Part shown: positions 1-10,488 of the stretch, piece by piece
Layout: every line of letters starts with the position of its first letter
Numbering within the stretch: the first letter of the stretch is position 1
From: Saccoglossus kowalevskii
Taxonomy: Eukaryota > Hemichordata > Enteropneusta > Harrimaniidae
Reading direction: 5' to 3'
Assembly (NCBI RefSeq): GCF_000003605.2
Contig: NW_003157899.1
Span: 1-25,236, forward strand
Length of the DNA: 25,236 nucleotides
Notes under the pieces: generated by a model
The model's input: the letters and a program-made list of their open reading frames with translations, nothing else
What the model was told of the DNA's origin: nothing
The model's database searches: none
Program-made: the position numbers and the translations under genes

Positions 1-864
1 TCACAGTGTTCGGTGTACTTGTACAGCTATTATATTCTCAGTATTCACTGTGTTCGGTGCACTTGTGCAGCTATTATATTCTTAGTATTCACAGTGTTCG
101 GTGTACTTGTACACTATTATTTTCTCAGTATTCACTTTGTTCGGTGTACATGTACAGCTATTATATTCTTAGTATTCACAGTGTTCGGTGTACTTGTACA
201 GCTATTATATTCTCAGTATTCACAGTGTTCGGTGTACTTGTACAGCTATTATATTCTTAGTATTCCCAGTGTTCGGTGTACATGTACAGCTATTATATTC
301 ACAGTATTCACAGTGTTCGGTGTACTTGTACAGCTATTATATTCTCAGTATTCACTGTGTTCGGTGCACTTGTGCAGCTATTATATTCTTAGTATTCACA
401 GTGTTCGGTGTACTTGTACACTATTATTTTCTCAGTATTCACTTTGTTCGGTGTACATGCACAGCTATTATATTCTTAGTATTCACAGTGTTCGGTGTAC
501 TTGTACAGCTATTATATTCTCATTATTCACAGTGTTCGATGTACTTGTACAGCTATTATATTCTCAGTATTCACAGTGTTCGATGTACTTGTACAGCTAT
601 TATATTCTTAGTATTCACAGTGTTCGGTGTACTTGTACACTATTATTTTCTCAGTATTTACTTTGTTCGGTGTACATGTACAGCTATTATATTCTTAGTA
701 TTCACAGTGTTCGGTGTACTTGTACAGCTATTATATTCTTAGTATTCACAGTGTTCGATTTACTTGTACAACTATTATATTCTTAGTATTCACAGTGTTC
801 GGTGTACTTGTACACTATTATTTTCTCAGTATTTACTTTGTTCGGTGTACATGTACAGCTATTA
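1..864. repeat. Higher-order block C, first copy (contains four 43-bp monomers)
   Basis: Twenty units marked by four 43-bp monomers at 77-119, 384-426, 603-645 and 778-820. In each, ACACTA replaces ACAGCTA, and the next monomer starts TTTT instead of TATT and carries ACTTTG instead of ACAGTG. The compensated palindrome TGCACTTGTGCA occurs at 58-69 and 365-376. Positions 1-207 recur at 308-514 with one difference (T153, C460), so a seven-monomer unit of 307 bp has duplicated here. The left edge of the block is outside the window. Confidence 0.88.
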
Positions 865-1700
865 TATTCTTTGTATTCCCAGTGTTCGGTGTACTTGTAC
901 AGCTATTATATTCTTAGTATTCACTGTGTTCGGTGTACATGTACAACTATTATATTCTTAGTATTCACTGTGTTCGGTGTACATGCACAACTATTATATC
1001 CTTAGTATTCACTGTGTTTGGTGTACTTGTACAGCTATTATATTCTCAGTATTCGCTGTGTTCCTTGTACTTTTACAGCTATTATATTCTTAGTATTCAC
1101 AGTGTTCGTTGTACTTGTACAGCTATTATATTCTCAGTATTCACAGTGTTCGTTCTACTTGTACAGCTATTATATTCTCAGTATTCACAGTGTTCGGTGT
1201 ACTTGTACAGCTATTATATTCTCAGTATTCACTGTGTTCGGTGTACATGTACAACTATTATATTCTCAGTATTCACAGTGTTCGGTGTACTTGTACAGCT
1301 ATTATATTCTCAGTATTCGCTGTGTTCCTTGTACTTGTACAGCTATTATATTCTCAGTATTGACAGTGTTCGGTGTACTTGTACAGCTAGTATATTCTCA
1401 GTATTGACAGTGTTCGGTGTACTTGTACAGCTATTATATTCTCAGTATTCACAGTGTTCGGTGTACTTGTACAGCTATTATCTTCTCAGTATTCACAGTG
1501 TTCGGTATACTTGTACAGCTATTATATTCTCAGTATTCGCTGTGTTCCTTGTACTTGTACAGCTATTATATTCTCAGTATTCACAGTGTTCGGTGTACTT
1601 GTACTGCTATTATATTCTCAGTATTCACAGTGTTGGGTGTATATGTACAGCTATTATATTCTTAGTATTCACAGTGTTCGGTGTACATGTACAGCTATTA
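865..1700. repeat. Higher-order block A, copy 1 (19 monomers)
   Basis: Marker monomers in order include a TTCCCAG unit, two units ending ACAACTA, a TATCC start, CGCTGTGTTCCTTG units, a CGTTCTAC unit at about 1151, a CTAGTATATT join at about 1387 and a TATCTTCTC join at about 1480. The same order recurs 14,773 bp downstream at 15638 and again at 20433 with only scattered differences. This copy lacks one monomer that copy 2 has just after the TATCTTCTC join, which changes the offset to 14,817 bp. Unlike the other three copies it is not followed by block F. Confidence 0.9.
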
Positions 1701-1955
1701 TATTCTTAGTATTCACAGTGTTCGGTGTACTTGTACAGCTATTATATTCTTAGTATTCCCAGTGTTCGGTGTACTTGTAGAGCTATTATATTCTTAGTAT
1801 TCACTGTGTTCGGTGTACATGTACAACTATTATATTCTTAGTATTCACTGTGTTCGGTGTACATGCACAACTATTATATCCTTAGTATTCACTGTGTTCG
1901 GTGTACTTGTACAGCTATTGTATTCACTGTGTTCGGTGTACTTGTACAGCTATTA
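1701..1955. repeat. Unassigned monomers with an internally deleted 35-bp unit
   Basis: Six units. The monomers at 1745-1920 repeat the opening of block A (TTCCCAG unit, two ACAACTA units, TATCC start) before the order changes. The last unit, 1921-1955, is only 35 bp: nine bases between two TATT tetramers at the start of the monomer are missing. No other sequence is present. Confidence 0.85.
1921..1955. repeat. 35-bp deleted monomer
   Basis: The unit begins TATTCACTG, where full units have nine extra bases between a first TATT and the TATTCACTG. The loss is exactly one TATT plus the five bases between the two TATT copies, as expected for slippage or microhomology-mediated deletion. It is the largest single-monomer indel in the window. 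Confidence 0.95.
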
Positions 1956-2395
1956 TATTCTCAGTATTCACTGTGTTCGGTGTACGTGTACAGCTATTAT
2001 ATTCTTAGCATTCACAGTGTTCGGTGTACATGTACAGCTATTATATTCTTAGTATTTGCAGTGTTCGATGTACTTGTACAGCTATTATATTCTCAGTATT
2101 CACAGTGTTCGGTGTACATGTACAGCTATTATATTCTCAGTATTCACAGTGTTCGGTATACTTGTACAGCTATTATATTCTCAGTATTGACAGTGTTCGA
2201 TGTACTTGTACAGCTATTATATTGTTAGTATTCAATGTGTTGGGTGTACATGTACAGCTATTATATTCTCAGTATTCACTGTGTTCGGTGTACATGTACA
2301 GCTATTGTATTCTAAGTATCTACAGTGTTCGATGTACTTGTACAGCTATTATATTCTCAGTATTTACTGTGTTCCGTGTACTTGTACAGCTATTA
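1956..2395. repeat. Higher-order block D, copy 1 (10 monomers)
   Basis: The order of variant units is: ACGTG centre; ACATG; GCAG with TTCGATG; ACATG; GGTATAC; TTGACAG with TTCGATG; a GTTAG unit with CAATG and TTGGGTG; ACATG; CTAAGTATCTACAG with TTCGATG; TTTACTG with TTCCGTG. This string recurs complete or trimmed at 2836, 3672, 6133, 11940, 13700 and 14096, so it is a higher-order unit and not chance ordering. It begins right after the 35-bp monomer. Confidence 0.88.
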
Positions 2396-2835
2396 TATTC
2401 TTAGTATTCACTGTGTTCGGTGTACTTGTACAGCTATTATATTCTTAGTATTCACTGTGTTCGGTGTACATGTACAACTATTGTATTCTTAGTATTCACT
2501 GTGTTCGGTGTACATGCACAACTATTATATCCTTAGCATTCACTGTGTTCGGTGTACTTGTACAGCTATTATAGTCTCAGTATTCACTGTGTTCGGTGTA
2601 CATGTACAGCTATTATATTCTTAGTATTCACTGTGTTCGGTGCACTTGTACAGCTATTACATTCTCAGTATTCACAGTGTTCGGTCTACGTGTACAGCTA
2701 TTATATTCTCAGTATTCACAGTGTTCGGTGTACTTGTACAGCTATTATATTCTCAGTATTCACAGTGTTCGGTGTACATGTACAGCTATTATATTCTCAG
2801 TATTGACAGTGTTCGATGTACTTGTACAGCTATTA
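2396..2835. repeat. Partial block G plus linking monomers
   Basis: Units at 2440-2703 follow the order of monomers 5 to 10 of block G (compare 6793-7056): ACAACTA, ACATGCACAACTA, a TATCC start, a TAGTCTCAG start, a plain unit, then a CATTCTCAG unit with an ACGTG centre. The remaining units to 2835 are common variants. Confidence 0.8.
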
Positions 2836-3143
2836 TATTCTTAGTATTCACTGTGTTCGGTGTACTTGTACAGCTATTATATTCTCAGTATTCACTGTGT
2901 TCGGTGTACGTGTACAGCTATTATATTCTTAGTATTCACAGTGTTCGGTGTACATGTACAGCTATTATATTCTTAGTATTCGCAGTGTTCGATGTACTTG
3001 TACAGCTATTATATTCTCAGTATTCACAGTGTTCGGTGTACATGTACAGCTATTATATTCTCAGTATTCACAGTGTTCGGTATACTTGTACAGCTATTAT
3101 ATTCTCAGTATTGACATTGTTCGATGTACTTGTACAGCTATTA
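2836..3143. repeat. Higher-order block D, copy 2 (trimmed, 7 monomers)
   Basis: This copy carries the D order from the plain unit before the ACGTG monomer (2880) through the TTGACATTG unit at 3100. It then leaves the order, because an ACATG unit replaces the expected GTTAG unit. The GACATT variant is shared with D at 13964 and with E at 5122, 11193 and 20081. Confidence 0.83.
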
Positions 3144-3671
3144 TATTCTTAGTATTCACAGTGTTCGGTGTACATGTACAGCTATTATATTCTTAGTATT
3201 CGCAGTGTTCGATGTACTTGTACAGCTATTATATTCTTAGTATCCACAGTGTTCGATGTACTTGTACAGCTATTATATTCTTAGTATTCACTGTGTTGGG
3301 TGTACATGTACAGCTATTATATTCTCAGTATTCACTGTGTTCGGTGTACTTGTACAGCTATTATATTCTAAGTATTCACTGTGTTCGGTGCACTTGTGCA
3401 GCTATTATATTCTCAGTATTTACTGTGTTCCGTGTACTTGTACAGCTATTATATTCTTAGTATTCACTGTGTTCGGTGTACTTGTACAGCTATTATATTC
3501 TTAGTATTCACTGTGTTGCGTGAATATGTACAGTTATTATATTCTTAGTATTCACTGTGTTCTGTGTACTTGTACAGCTATTATATTCTTATTATTCACT
3601 GTGTTGGGTGTATATGTACAGTTATTATATTCTTAGTATTCACTGTGTTAGGTGTACTTGTACAGCTATTA
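3144..3671. repeat. Satellite monomers in unassigned order
   Basis: Twelve 44-bp units of common variants. One has TTGCGTGAATATG (about 3527) and one carries the compensated palindrome TGCACTTGTGCA at 3389-3400, the only such copy outside block C. No gene or foreign sequence is present. Confidence 0.85.
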
Positions 3672-3979
3672 TATTCTTAGTATTCACTGTGTTCGGTGTA
3701 CTTGTACAGCTATTATATTCTCAGTATTCACTGTGTTCGGTGTACGTGTACAGCTATTATATTCTTAGTATTCACAGTGTTCGGTGTACATGTACAGCTA
3801 TTATATTCTTAGTATTCGCAGTGTTCGATGTACTTGTACAGCTATTATATTCTCAGTATTCACAGTGTTCGGTGTACATGTACAGCTATTATATTCTCAG
3901 TATTCACAGTGTTCGGTATACTTGTACAGCTATTATATTCCCAGTATTGACAGTGTTCGATGTACTTGTACAGCTATTA
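3672..3979. repeat. Higher-order block D, copy 3 (trimmed, 7 monomers)
   Basis: It has the same order as copies 1 and 2: plain unit, ACGTG, ACATG, TTCGCAG with TTCGATG, ACATG, GGTATAC, TTGACAG. The seventh unit starts TATTCCCAG. It runs straight into a block C 43-bp monomer at 3980. Confidence 0.83.
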
Positions 3980-4418
3980 TATTCTTAGTATTCACAGTGT
4001 TCGGTGTACTTGTACACTATTATTTTCTCAGTATTTACTTTGTTCGGTGTACATGTACAGCTATTATATTCTTAGTATACACAGTGTTCGGTGTACTTGT
4101 ACAGCTATTTTATTCTTAGTATTCGCAGTGTTCGATTTACTTGTACAGCTATTATATTCTCAGTATTCACAGTGTTCGGTGTACATGTACAGCTATTATA
4201 TTCTCAGTATTCACAGTGTTCGGTATACTTGTACAGCTATTATATTCTCAGTATTGACAGTGTTCGATGTACTTGTACAGCTATTATATTCTTAGTATTC
4301 ACTGTGTTGGGTGTACATGTACAGCTATTATATTCTCAGTATTGACAGTGTTCGATGTACTTGTACATCTATTATATTCTTAGTATTCACTGTGTTGGGT
4401 GTACTTGTACAGCTATTA
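3980..4418. repeat. Higher-order block C, short copy
   Basis: It begins with a 43-bp monomer (3980-4022), followed by the linked TTTT start and ACTTTG unit, a unit with TATACACAG, then TTCGCAG with the TTCGATTTAC change and the D-like string ACATG, GGTATAC, TTGACAG, TTGGGTG, TTGACAG. The same run follows the second 43-bp monomer in the copies at 13305, 18673 and 24526. Only the right half of block C is present. Confidence 0.85.
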
Positions 4419-4550
4419 TATTCTCAGTATTCACTGTGTTCGGTGTACGTGTACAGCTATTATATTCTTAGTATTCACAGTGTTCGGTGTACATGTACAG
4501 CTATTATATTCTTAGTATTCACTGTGTTCGGTGTACATGTACAGCTATTA
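4419..4550. repeat. Satellite monomers linking blocks C and E
   Basis: Three 44-bp units (an ACGTG centre, then two ACATG centres) with no marker that assigns them to a block. Confidence 0.8.
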
Positions 4551-5603
4551 TATTCTCAGTATTCACTGTGTTCGGTGTACATGTACAGCTATTATATTCT
4601 ACGTATCCACAGTGTTCGATGTACTTGTACAGCTATTATATTCTCAGTATTCACAGTGTTCCGTGTACATGTACAGCTATTATATTCTCAGTATTCACTG
4701 TGTTCGGTGTACATGTACAGCTATTATATTCTAAGTATCCACAGTGTTCCATGTACTTGTACAGCTATTATATTCTCAGTATTTACTGTGCTCCGTGTAC
4801 TTGTACAGCTATTATATCTTAGTATTCACTGTGTTTGGTGTACTTGTACAGCTATTATATTCTCAGTATTCACAGTGTTCCATGTACTTGTACAGCTATT
4901 ATATTCTTATTATTCACTGTGTTGGGTGTACATGTACAGTTATTATATTCTTAGTATTCACTGTGTTCCGTGTACTTGTACAGCTATTATATTCTTAGTA
5001 TTCACTGTGTTACGTGTACTTGTACAGCTATTATATTCTCAGTATTCACAGTGTTCGGTGTACATGTACAGCTATTATATTCTCAGTATTCACAGTGTTC
5101 GGTATACTTGTACAGCTATTATATTCTCAGTATTGACATTGTTCGATGTACTTGTACAGCTATTATGTTGTTAGTATTCACTGTGTTGGGTGTACATGTA
5201 CAGCTATTATATTCTAAGTATATAGAGTGTTCGATGTACTTGTACATCTCTTATATTCTCAGTATTTACTGTGTTCCGTGTACTTGTACAGCTATTATAT
5301 TCTTAGTATTCACTGTGTTCGGTGTACTTGTACAGCTATTATATTCTCAGTATACAGTGTTCCCTGTACATGTACAGCTATTATATTCTAAGTATCTACA
5401 GTGTTCGATGTACTTGTACACCTATTATATTCTTAGTATTCACTGTGTTCCGTGTACTTGTACAGCTATTATATTCTTAGTATCCACAGTGTTCGATGTA
5501 CTTGTACAGCTATAATATTCTCAGTATTCACTGTGTTCCGTGTACATGTACAGCTATTATATTCTAAGTATCCACAGTGTTCGGTGTACTTGTACAGCTA
5601 TTA
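4551..5603. repeat. Higher-order block E, copy 1
   Basis: Markers in order are a CTACGTATCCACAG unit at 4595, a TTCCATG unit at 4727, a TTTACTGTGCTCCG unit at 4771, TTCTTATTATTC with TTGGGTG and an ACAGTTATTA end at 4902, a TTACGTG unit at 4990, GGTATAC, GACATTG, TGTTGTTAG at 5166, a TATAGAG unit at 5210, the 42-bp monomer at 5342 and CTATAATATTC near 5512. The order matches 10489-11674, but three monomers present there after the TTACGTG unit are absent here. A 1-bp loss makes the unit at 4815-4857 43 bp, independent of the block C 43-mers. Confidence 0.88.
5342..5383. repeat. 42-bp monomer with TATACAGTG
   Basis: Two bases are lost where the norm reads TATTCACAGTG, leaving TATACAGTG, and the unit continues TTCCCTGTACATG. 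The same 42-bp unit with the same private changes lies at 11413-11454, so both descend from one event that was copied with block E. Confidence 0.92.
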
Positions 5604-6132
5604 TATTCTTAGTATTCACAGTATTCGGTGTACATGTACAGCTATAATATTCTCAGTATTCACAGTATTCGGTGTACCTGTACAGCAATTATGTTCTCAG
5701 TATTCGTAGTGTTCCTTGTACTTGTACAGCTATTATATTCTTAGTATTCACTGTGTTCCGGTGTACTTGTACAGCTATTATATTCTTAGTATTCACTGTG
5801 TTCGGTGTACTTGTACAGCTATTATATTCTTAGTATTCACTGTGTTCGGTGTACATGTACAACTATTATATTCTTAGTATTCACTGTGTTCGGTGTACAT
5901 GTACAACTATTATATTCTTAGTATTCACTGTGTTCGGTGTACTTGTACAGCTATTATATTGTCAGTATCCACAGTGTTCCGTGTACTTGTACAGCTATTA
6001 TATTCTTATTATTCACTGTGTTGGGTGTATATGTACAGTTATTATATTCTTAGTATTCACTGTGTTCCGTGTACTTGTACAGCTATTATATTCTTAGTAT
6101 TCACTGTGTTAGGTGTACTTGTACAGCTATTA
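5604..6132. repeat. Satellite monomers in unassigned order, with a 45-bp unit
   Basis: Twelve units. The unit at 5736-5780 is 45 bp through an extra base giving TTCCGGTG. Units near 5604-5735 carry CAGTATTCGG and CCTGTACAGCAATTATG, rare variants that recur near 23930-24010. No gene is present. Confidence 0.83.
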
Positions 6133-6616
6133 TATTCTTAGTATTCATTGTGTTCGGTGTACTTGTACAGCTATTATATTCTCAGTATTCACTGTGTTCG
6201 GTGTACGTGTACAGCTATTATATTCTTAGTATTCACAGTGTTCGGTGTACATGTACAGCTATTATATTCTTAGTATTCGCAGTGTTCGATGTACTTGTAC
6301 AGCTATTATATTCTCAGTATTCACAGTGTTCGGTGTACATGTACAGCTATTATATTCTCAGTATTCACAGTGTTCGGTATAATTGTACAGCTATTATATT
6401 CTCAGTATTGACAGTGTTCGATGTACTTGTACAGCTATTATATTGTTAGTATTCACTGTGTTGGGTGTACATGTACAGCTATTATATTCTCAGTATTCAC
6501 TGTGTTCGGTGTACATGTACAGCTATTTTATTCTAAGTATCTACAGTGTTCGATGTACTTGTACAGCTATTATATTCTCAGTATTTACTGTGTTCCGTGT
6601 ACTTGTACAGCTATTA
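6133..6616. repeat. Higher-order block D, copy 4 (11 monomers)
   Basis: This is a full D order from the unit before ACGTG through TTTACTG with TTCCGTG. Private changes are CATTG at about 6148, GGTATAATTG at about 6377 and a CTATTTTATTC join near 6526. It is directly followed by block G. Confidence 0.87.
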
Positions 6617-7056
6617 TATTCTTAGTATTCACTGTGTTCGGTGTACTTGTACAGCTATTATATTCTCAGTATTCAAAGTGTTCCGTGTACATGTACAGTT
6701 ATTATATTCTAAGTATCTACAGTGTTCGATGTACTTGTACACCTATTATATTCTTAGTATTCACTGTGTTCCGTGTACTTGTACAGGTATTATATTCTTA
6801 GTATTCACTGTGTTCGGTGTACATGTACAACTATTATATTCTTAGTATTCACTGTGTTCGGTGTACATGCACAACTATTATATCCTTAGTATTCACTGTG
6901 TTCGGTGTACTTGTACAGCTATTATAGTCTCAGTATTCACTGTGTTCGGTGTACATGTACAGCTATTATATTCTTAGTATTCACTGTGTTCGGTGTACTT
7001 GTACAGCTATTACATTCTCAGTATTCACAGTGTTCGGTGTACGTGTACAGCTATTA
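6617..7056. repeat. Higher-order block G, copy 1 (10 monomers, 440 bp)
   Basis: Order: plain unit; TTCCGTG with ACATG; CTAAGTATCTACAG ending ACACCTA; TTCCGTG; ACATG ending ACAACTA; ACATGCACAACTA; a TATCC start; a TAGTCTCAG start; plain; CATTCTCAG with ACGTG. The same ten-unit order occurs twice in tandem at 22281-23160, about 15.7 kb away, and in part at 2440-2703. Confidence 0.87.
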
Positions 7057-7980
7057 TATTCTCAGTATTCACAGTGTTCGGTGTACTTGTACAGCTATTA
7101 TATTCTCAGTATTCACAGTGTTCGATATACTTGTACAGCTATTATATTCTCAGTATTTACTGTGTTCCGTGTACTTGTACAGCTATTATATTCTCAATAT
7201 TGACAGTGTTCGATGTACATGTACAGCTATTATATTCTATGTATCCACAGTGTTCGATGTACATGTACAGCTATTATATTCTTAGTATTCAGTGTGTTCC
7301 GTGTACTTGTTCAGCTATTATATTCTTAGTATTCACTGTGTTCGGTGTACATGTACAACTATTATATTCTTAGTATTCACTGTGTTCGGTGTACTTGTAC
7401 AGCTATTATATTCTTAGTATTCGCATTGTTCGATGTACATGTACAGCTATTATATTCTCAGTATTAACAGTGTTCAGTGTACTTGTACAGCTATTATATT
7501 CTCAGTATTCACAGTGTTCGATGTACTTGTACAGCTATTATATTCTCTGTATTCACAGTGTTCGGTGTACGTGTACAGCTATTATATTCTTAGTACTCAC
7601 AGTGTTCGGTGTACTTGTACAGCTATTATATTCTTAGTATTCCCAGTGTTCGGTGTACATGTACAGCTATTATATTCACAATATTCACAGTGTTCTTTGT
7701 ACTTGCACAGCTATTATATTCTCAGTATTCACAGTGTTCGGTGTACTTGTACACCTATTATATTCTTAGTATTCACTGTGTTCGGTGTACTTGTACAGCT
7801 ATTATATTCATAGTATTCACTGTGTTGGGTGTACATGTACAGCTATTATATTCTCAGTATTCACTGTGTTCGGTGTACGTGTACAGCTATTATATTCTCA
7901 GTATTCACAGTGTTCGGTGTACATGTACAGCTATTATATTCTCAGTATTCACAGTGTTCGGTGTACTTGTACAGCTATTA
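7057..7980. repeat. Satellite monomers, partly shared with 9917-10092
   Basis: Twenty-one 44-bp units. Those at 7585-7760 (TACTCACAG; TTCCCAG; a TATTCACA start with TTCTTTG and a TGCACAG end) recur at 9917-10092, exactly 2,332 bp (53 monomers) downstream, so another small block has been copied here. GTTCAGC near 7311 removes one GTAC. No gene is present. Confidence 0.82.
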
Positions 7981-8684
7981 TATTCTCAATATAGACAGTG
8001 TTCGATGTACATGTACAGCTATTATATTCTAAGTATCCACAGTGTTCGATGTACTTGTACAGCTATTATATTCTTAGTATTCACTGTGTTCGGTGTACTT
8101 GTACAGCTATTATATTCTTAGTATTCACTGTGTTGGGTGTACATGTACAGCTATTATATTCTCAGTATTCACTGTGTTCGGTGTACGTGTACAGCTATTA
8201 TATTCTAAGTATCCACAGTGTTCGATATACTTGTACAGCTATTATATTCTCAGTATTTACTGTGTTCCGTGTACTTGTACAGCTATTATATTCTTAGTAT
8301 TCACTGTGTTCGGTGTACTTGTACAGCTGATATATTCTTAGTATTCACTGTGTTCGGTGTACATGTACAACTATTATATTCTTAGTATTCACTGTGTTCG
8401 GTGTACATGTACAACTATTATATTCTTAGTATTCACTGTGTTCGGTGTACTTGTACAGCTATTATATTCTCAGTATTCACAGTGTTCCGTGTACTTGTAC
8501 AGCTATTATATTCTTATTATTCACTGTGTTGGGTGTATATGTACAATTATTATATTCTTAGTATTCACTGTGTTCCGTGAACTTGTACAGCTATTATATT
8601 CTTAGTATTCACTGTGTTAGGTGTACTTGTACAGCTATTATATTCTTAGTATTCACTGTGTTCGGTGTACTTGTACAGCTATTA
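7981..8684. repeat. Higher-order block H, copy 1 (16 monomers)
   Basis: The block starts with a CTCAATATAGACAG unit and contains CTAAGTATCCACAG units, a TTCGATATAC unit, a CAGCTGATATATTC join near 8327, CTTATTATTC with a GTATATGTACAATTATTA end, and TTCCGTGAAC. The copy at 9037 lies exactly 1,056 bp (24 monomers) downstream. Across 7954-8690 against 9010-9746 (737 bp) I found only two differences, C8216/G9272 and G8352/A9408. Confidence 0.92.
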
Positions 8685-9036
8685 TATTCTTAGTATTCAC
8701 AGTGTTCGGTGTACATGTACAGCTATTATATTCTTAGTATTCGCAGTGTTCGATGTACTTGTACAGCTATTATATTCTTAGTATTGACATTGTTCGATGT
8801 ACTTGTACAGCTATTATATTGTTAGTATTCACTGTGTTGGGTGTACATGTACAGCTATTATATTCTCAGTATTCACTGTGTTCGGTGTACATGTACAGCT
8901 ATTATATTCTAAGTATCTACAGTGTTCGATGTACTTGTACAGCTCTTATATTCTCAGTATTTACTGTGTTCCGTGTACTTGTACAGCTATTATATTCTTA
9001 GTATTCACTGTGTTCGGTGTACTTGTACAGCTATTA
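8685..9036. repeat. Block D derivative between the two H copies
   Basis: Eight units. The order is ACATG; TTCGCAG with TTCGATG; TTGACATTG with TTCGATG; a GTTAG unit with TTGGGTG; ACATG; CTAAGTATCTACAG; TTTACTG with TTCCGTG; plain. Relative to D at 1956 the ACATG and GGTATAC units between GCAG and TTGACAG are missing, which fits a two-monomer loss. Confidence 0.83.
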
Positions 9037-9740
9037 TATTCTCAATATAGACAGTGTTCGATGTACATGTACAGCTATTATATTCTAAGTATCCACAGTG
9101 TTCGATGTACTTGTACAGCTATTATATTCTTAGTATTCACTGTGTTCGGTGTACTTGTACAGCTATTATATTCTTAGTATTCACTGTGTTGGGTGTACAT
9201 GTACAGCTATTATATTCTCAGTATTCACTGTGTTCGGTGTACGTGTACAGCTATTATATTCTAAGTATCCAGAGTGTTCGATATACTTGTACAGCTATTA
9301 TATTCTCAGTATTTACTGTGTTCCGTGTACTTGTACAGCTATTATATTCTTAGTATTCACTGTGTTCGGTGTACTTGTACAGCTGATATATTCTTAGTAT
9401 TCACTGTATTCGGTGTACATGTACAACTATTATATTCTTAGTATTCACTGTGTTCGGTGTACATGTACAACTATTATATTCTTAGTATTCACTGTGTTCG
9501 GTGTACTTGTACAGCTATTATATTCTCAGTATTCACAGTGTTCCGTGTACTTGTACAGCTATTATATTCTTATTATTCACTGTGTTGGGTGTATATGTAC
9601 AATTATTATATTCTTAGTATTCACTGTGTTCCGTGAACTTGTACAGCTATTATATTCTTAGTATTCACTGTGTTAGGTGTACTTGTACAGCTATTATATT
9701 CTTAGTATTCACTGTGTTCGGTGTACTTGTACAGCTATTA
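9037..9740. repeat. Higher-order block H, copy 2 (16 monomers)
   Basis: It has the same 16-unit order as 7981-8684, including the rare CAGCTGATATATTC join (near 9383) and the TTCCGTGAAC unit. The near-identity makes this one of the youngest large duplications in the window. After about 9746 the sequence no longer follows copy 1. Confidence 0.92.
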
Positions 9741-10488
9741 TATTCTCAGTATTCACAGTGTTCAGTGTACATGTACAGCTATTATATTCTCAGTATTAAC
9801 AGTGTTCGGTATACTTTTACAGCTATTATATTCTCTGTATTGACAGTGTTCGATGTTCTTGTACAGCTATTATATTCTTCGTATTCACAGTGTTCGGTGT
9901 ACATGTACAGCTATTATATTCTCAGTACTCACAGTGTTCGGTGTACTTGTACAGCTATTATATTCTTAGTATTCCCAGTGTTCGGTGTACATGTACAGCT
10001 ATTATATTCACAGTATTCACAGTGTTCTTTGTACTTGCACAGCTATTATATTCTCAGTATTCACAGTGTTCGGTGTACTTGTACAGCTATTATATTCTCA
10101 GTATTCACTGTGTTCGGTGCACTTGTACAGCTATTATATTCTTAGTATTCACAGTGTTCCATGTACATGTACAGCTATTATATTCTCAGTATTCACTGTG
10201 TTCGGTGTACATGTACAGCTATTATATTCTAAGTATCCACAGTGTTCGATGTACTTGTACAGCTATTATATACTCAGTATTTACTGTGCTCCGTGTACTT
10301 CTACAGCTATTATATTCTAATTATTCACTGTGTTCGGTGTATTTGTACAGCTATTATATTCTCAGTATTCACAGTGTTCGGTGTACTTGTACAGCTATTA
10401 TATTCTCAGTATTCACTGTGTTCCGTGTACTTGTACAGCTATTATATTCTCAGTATTCACAGTGTTCGGTGTACTTGTACAGCTATTA
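9741..10488. repeat. Satellite monomers leading into block E
   Basis: Seventeen 44-bp units. 9917-10092 repeats 7585-7760. Units from 10137 to 10488 (TTCCATG with ACATG; CTAAGTATCCACAG; TATACTCAG with TTTACTGTGCTCCG; TTCTAATTATTC with GTATTTG) resemble shuffled E monomers. No gene is present. Confidence 0.8.
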
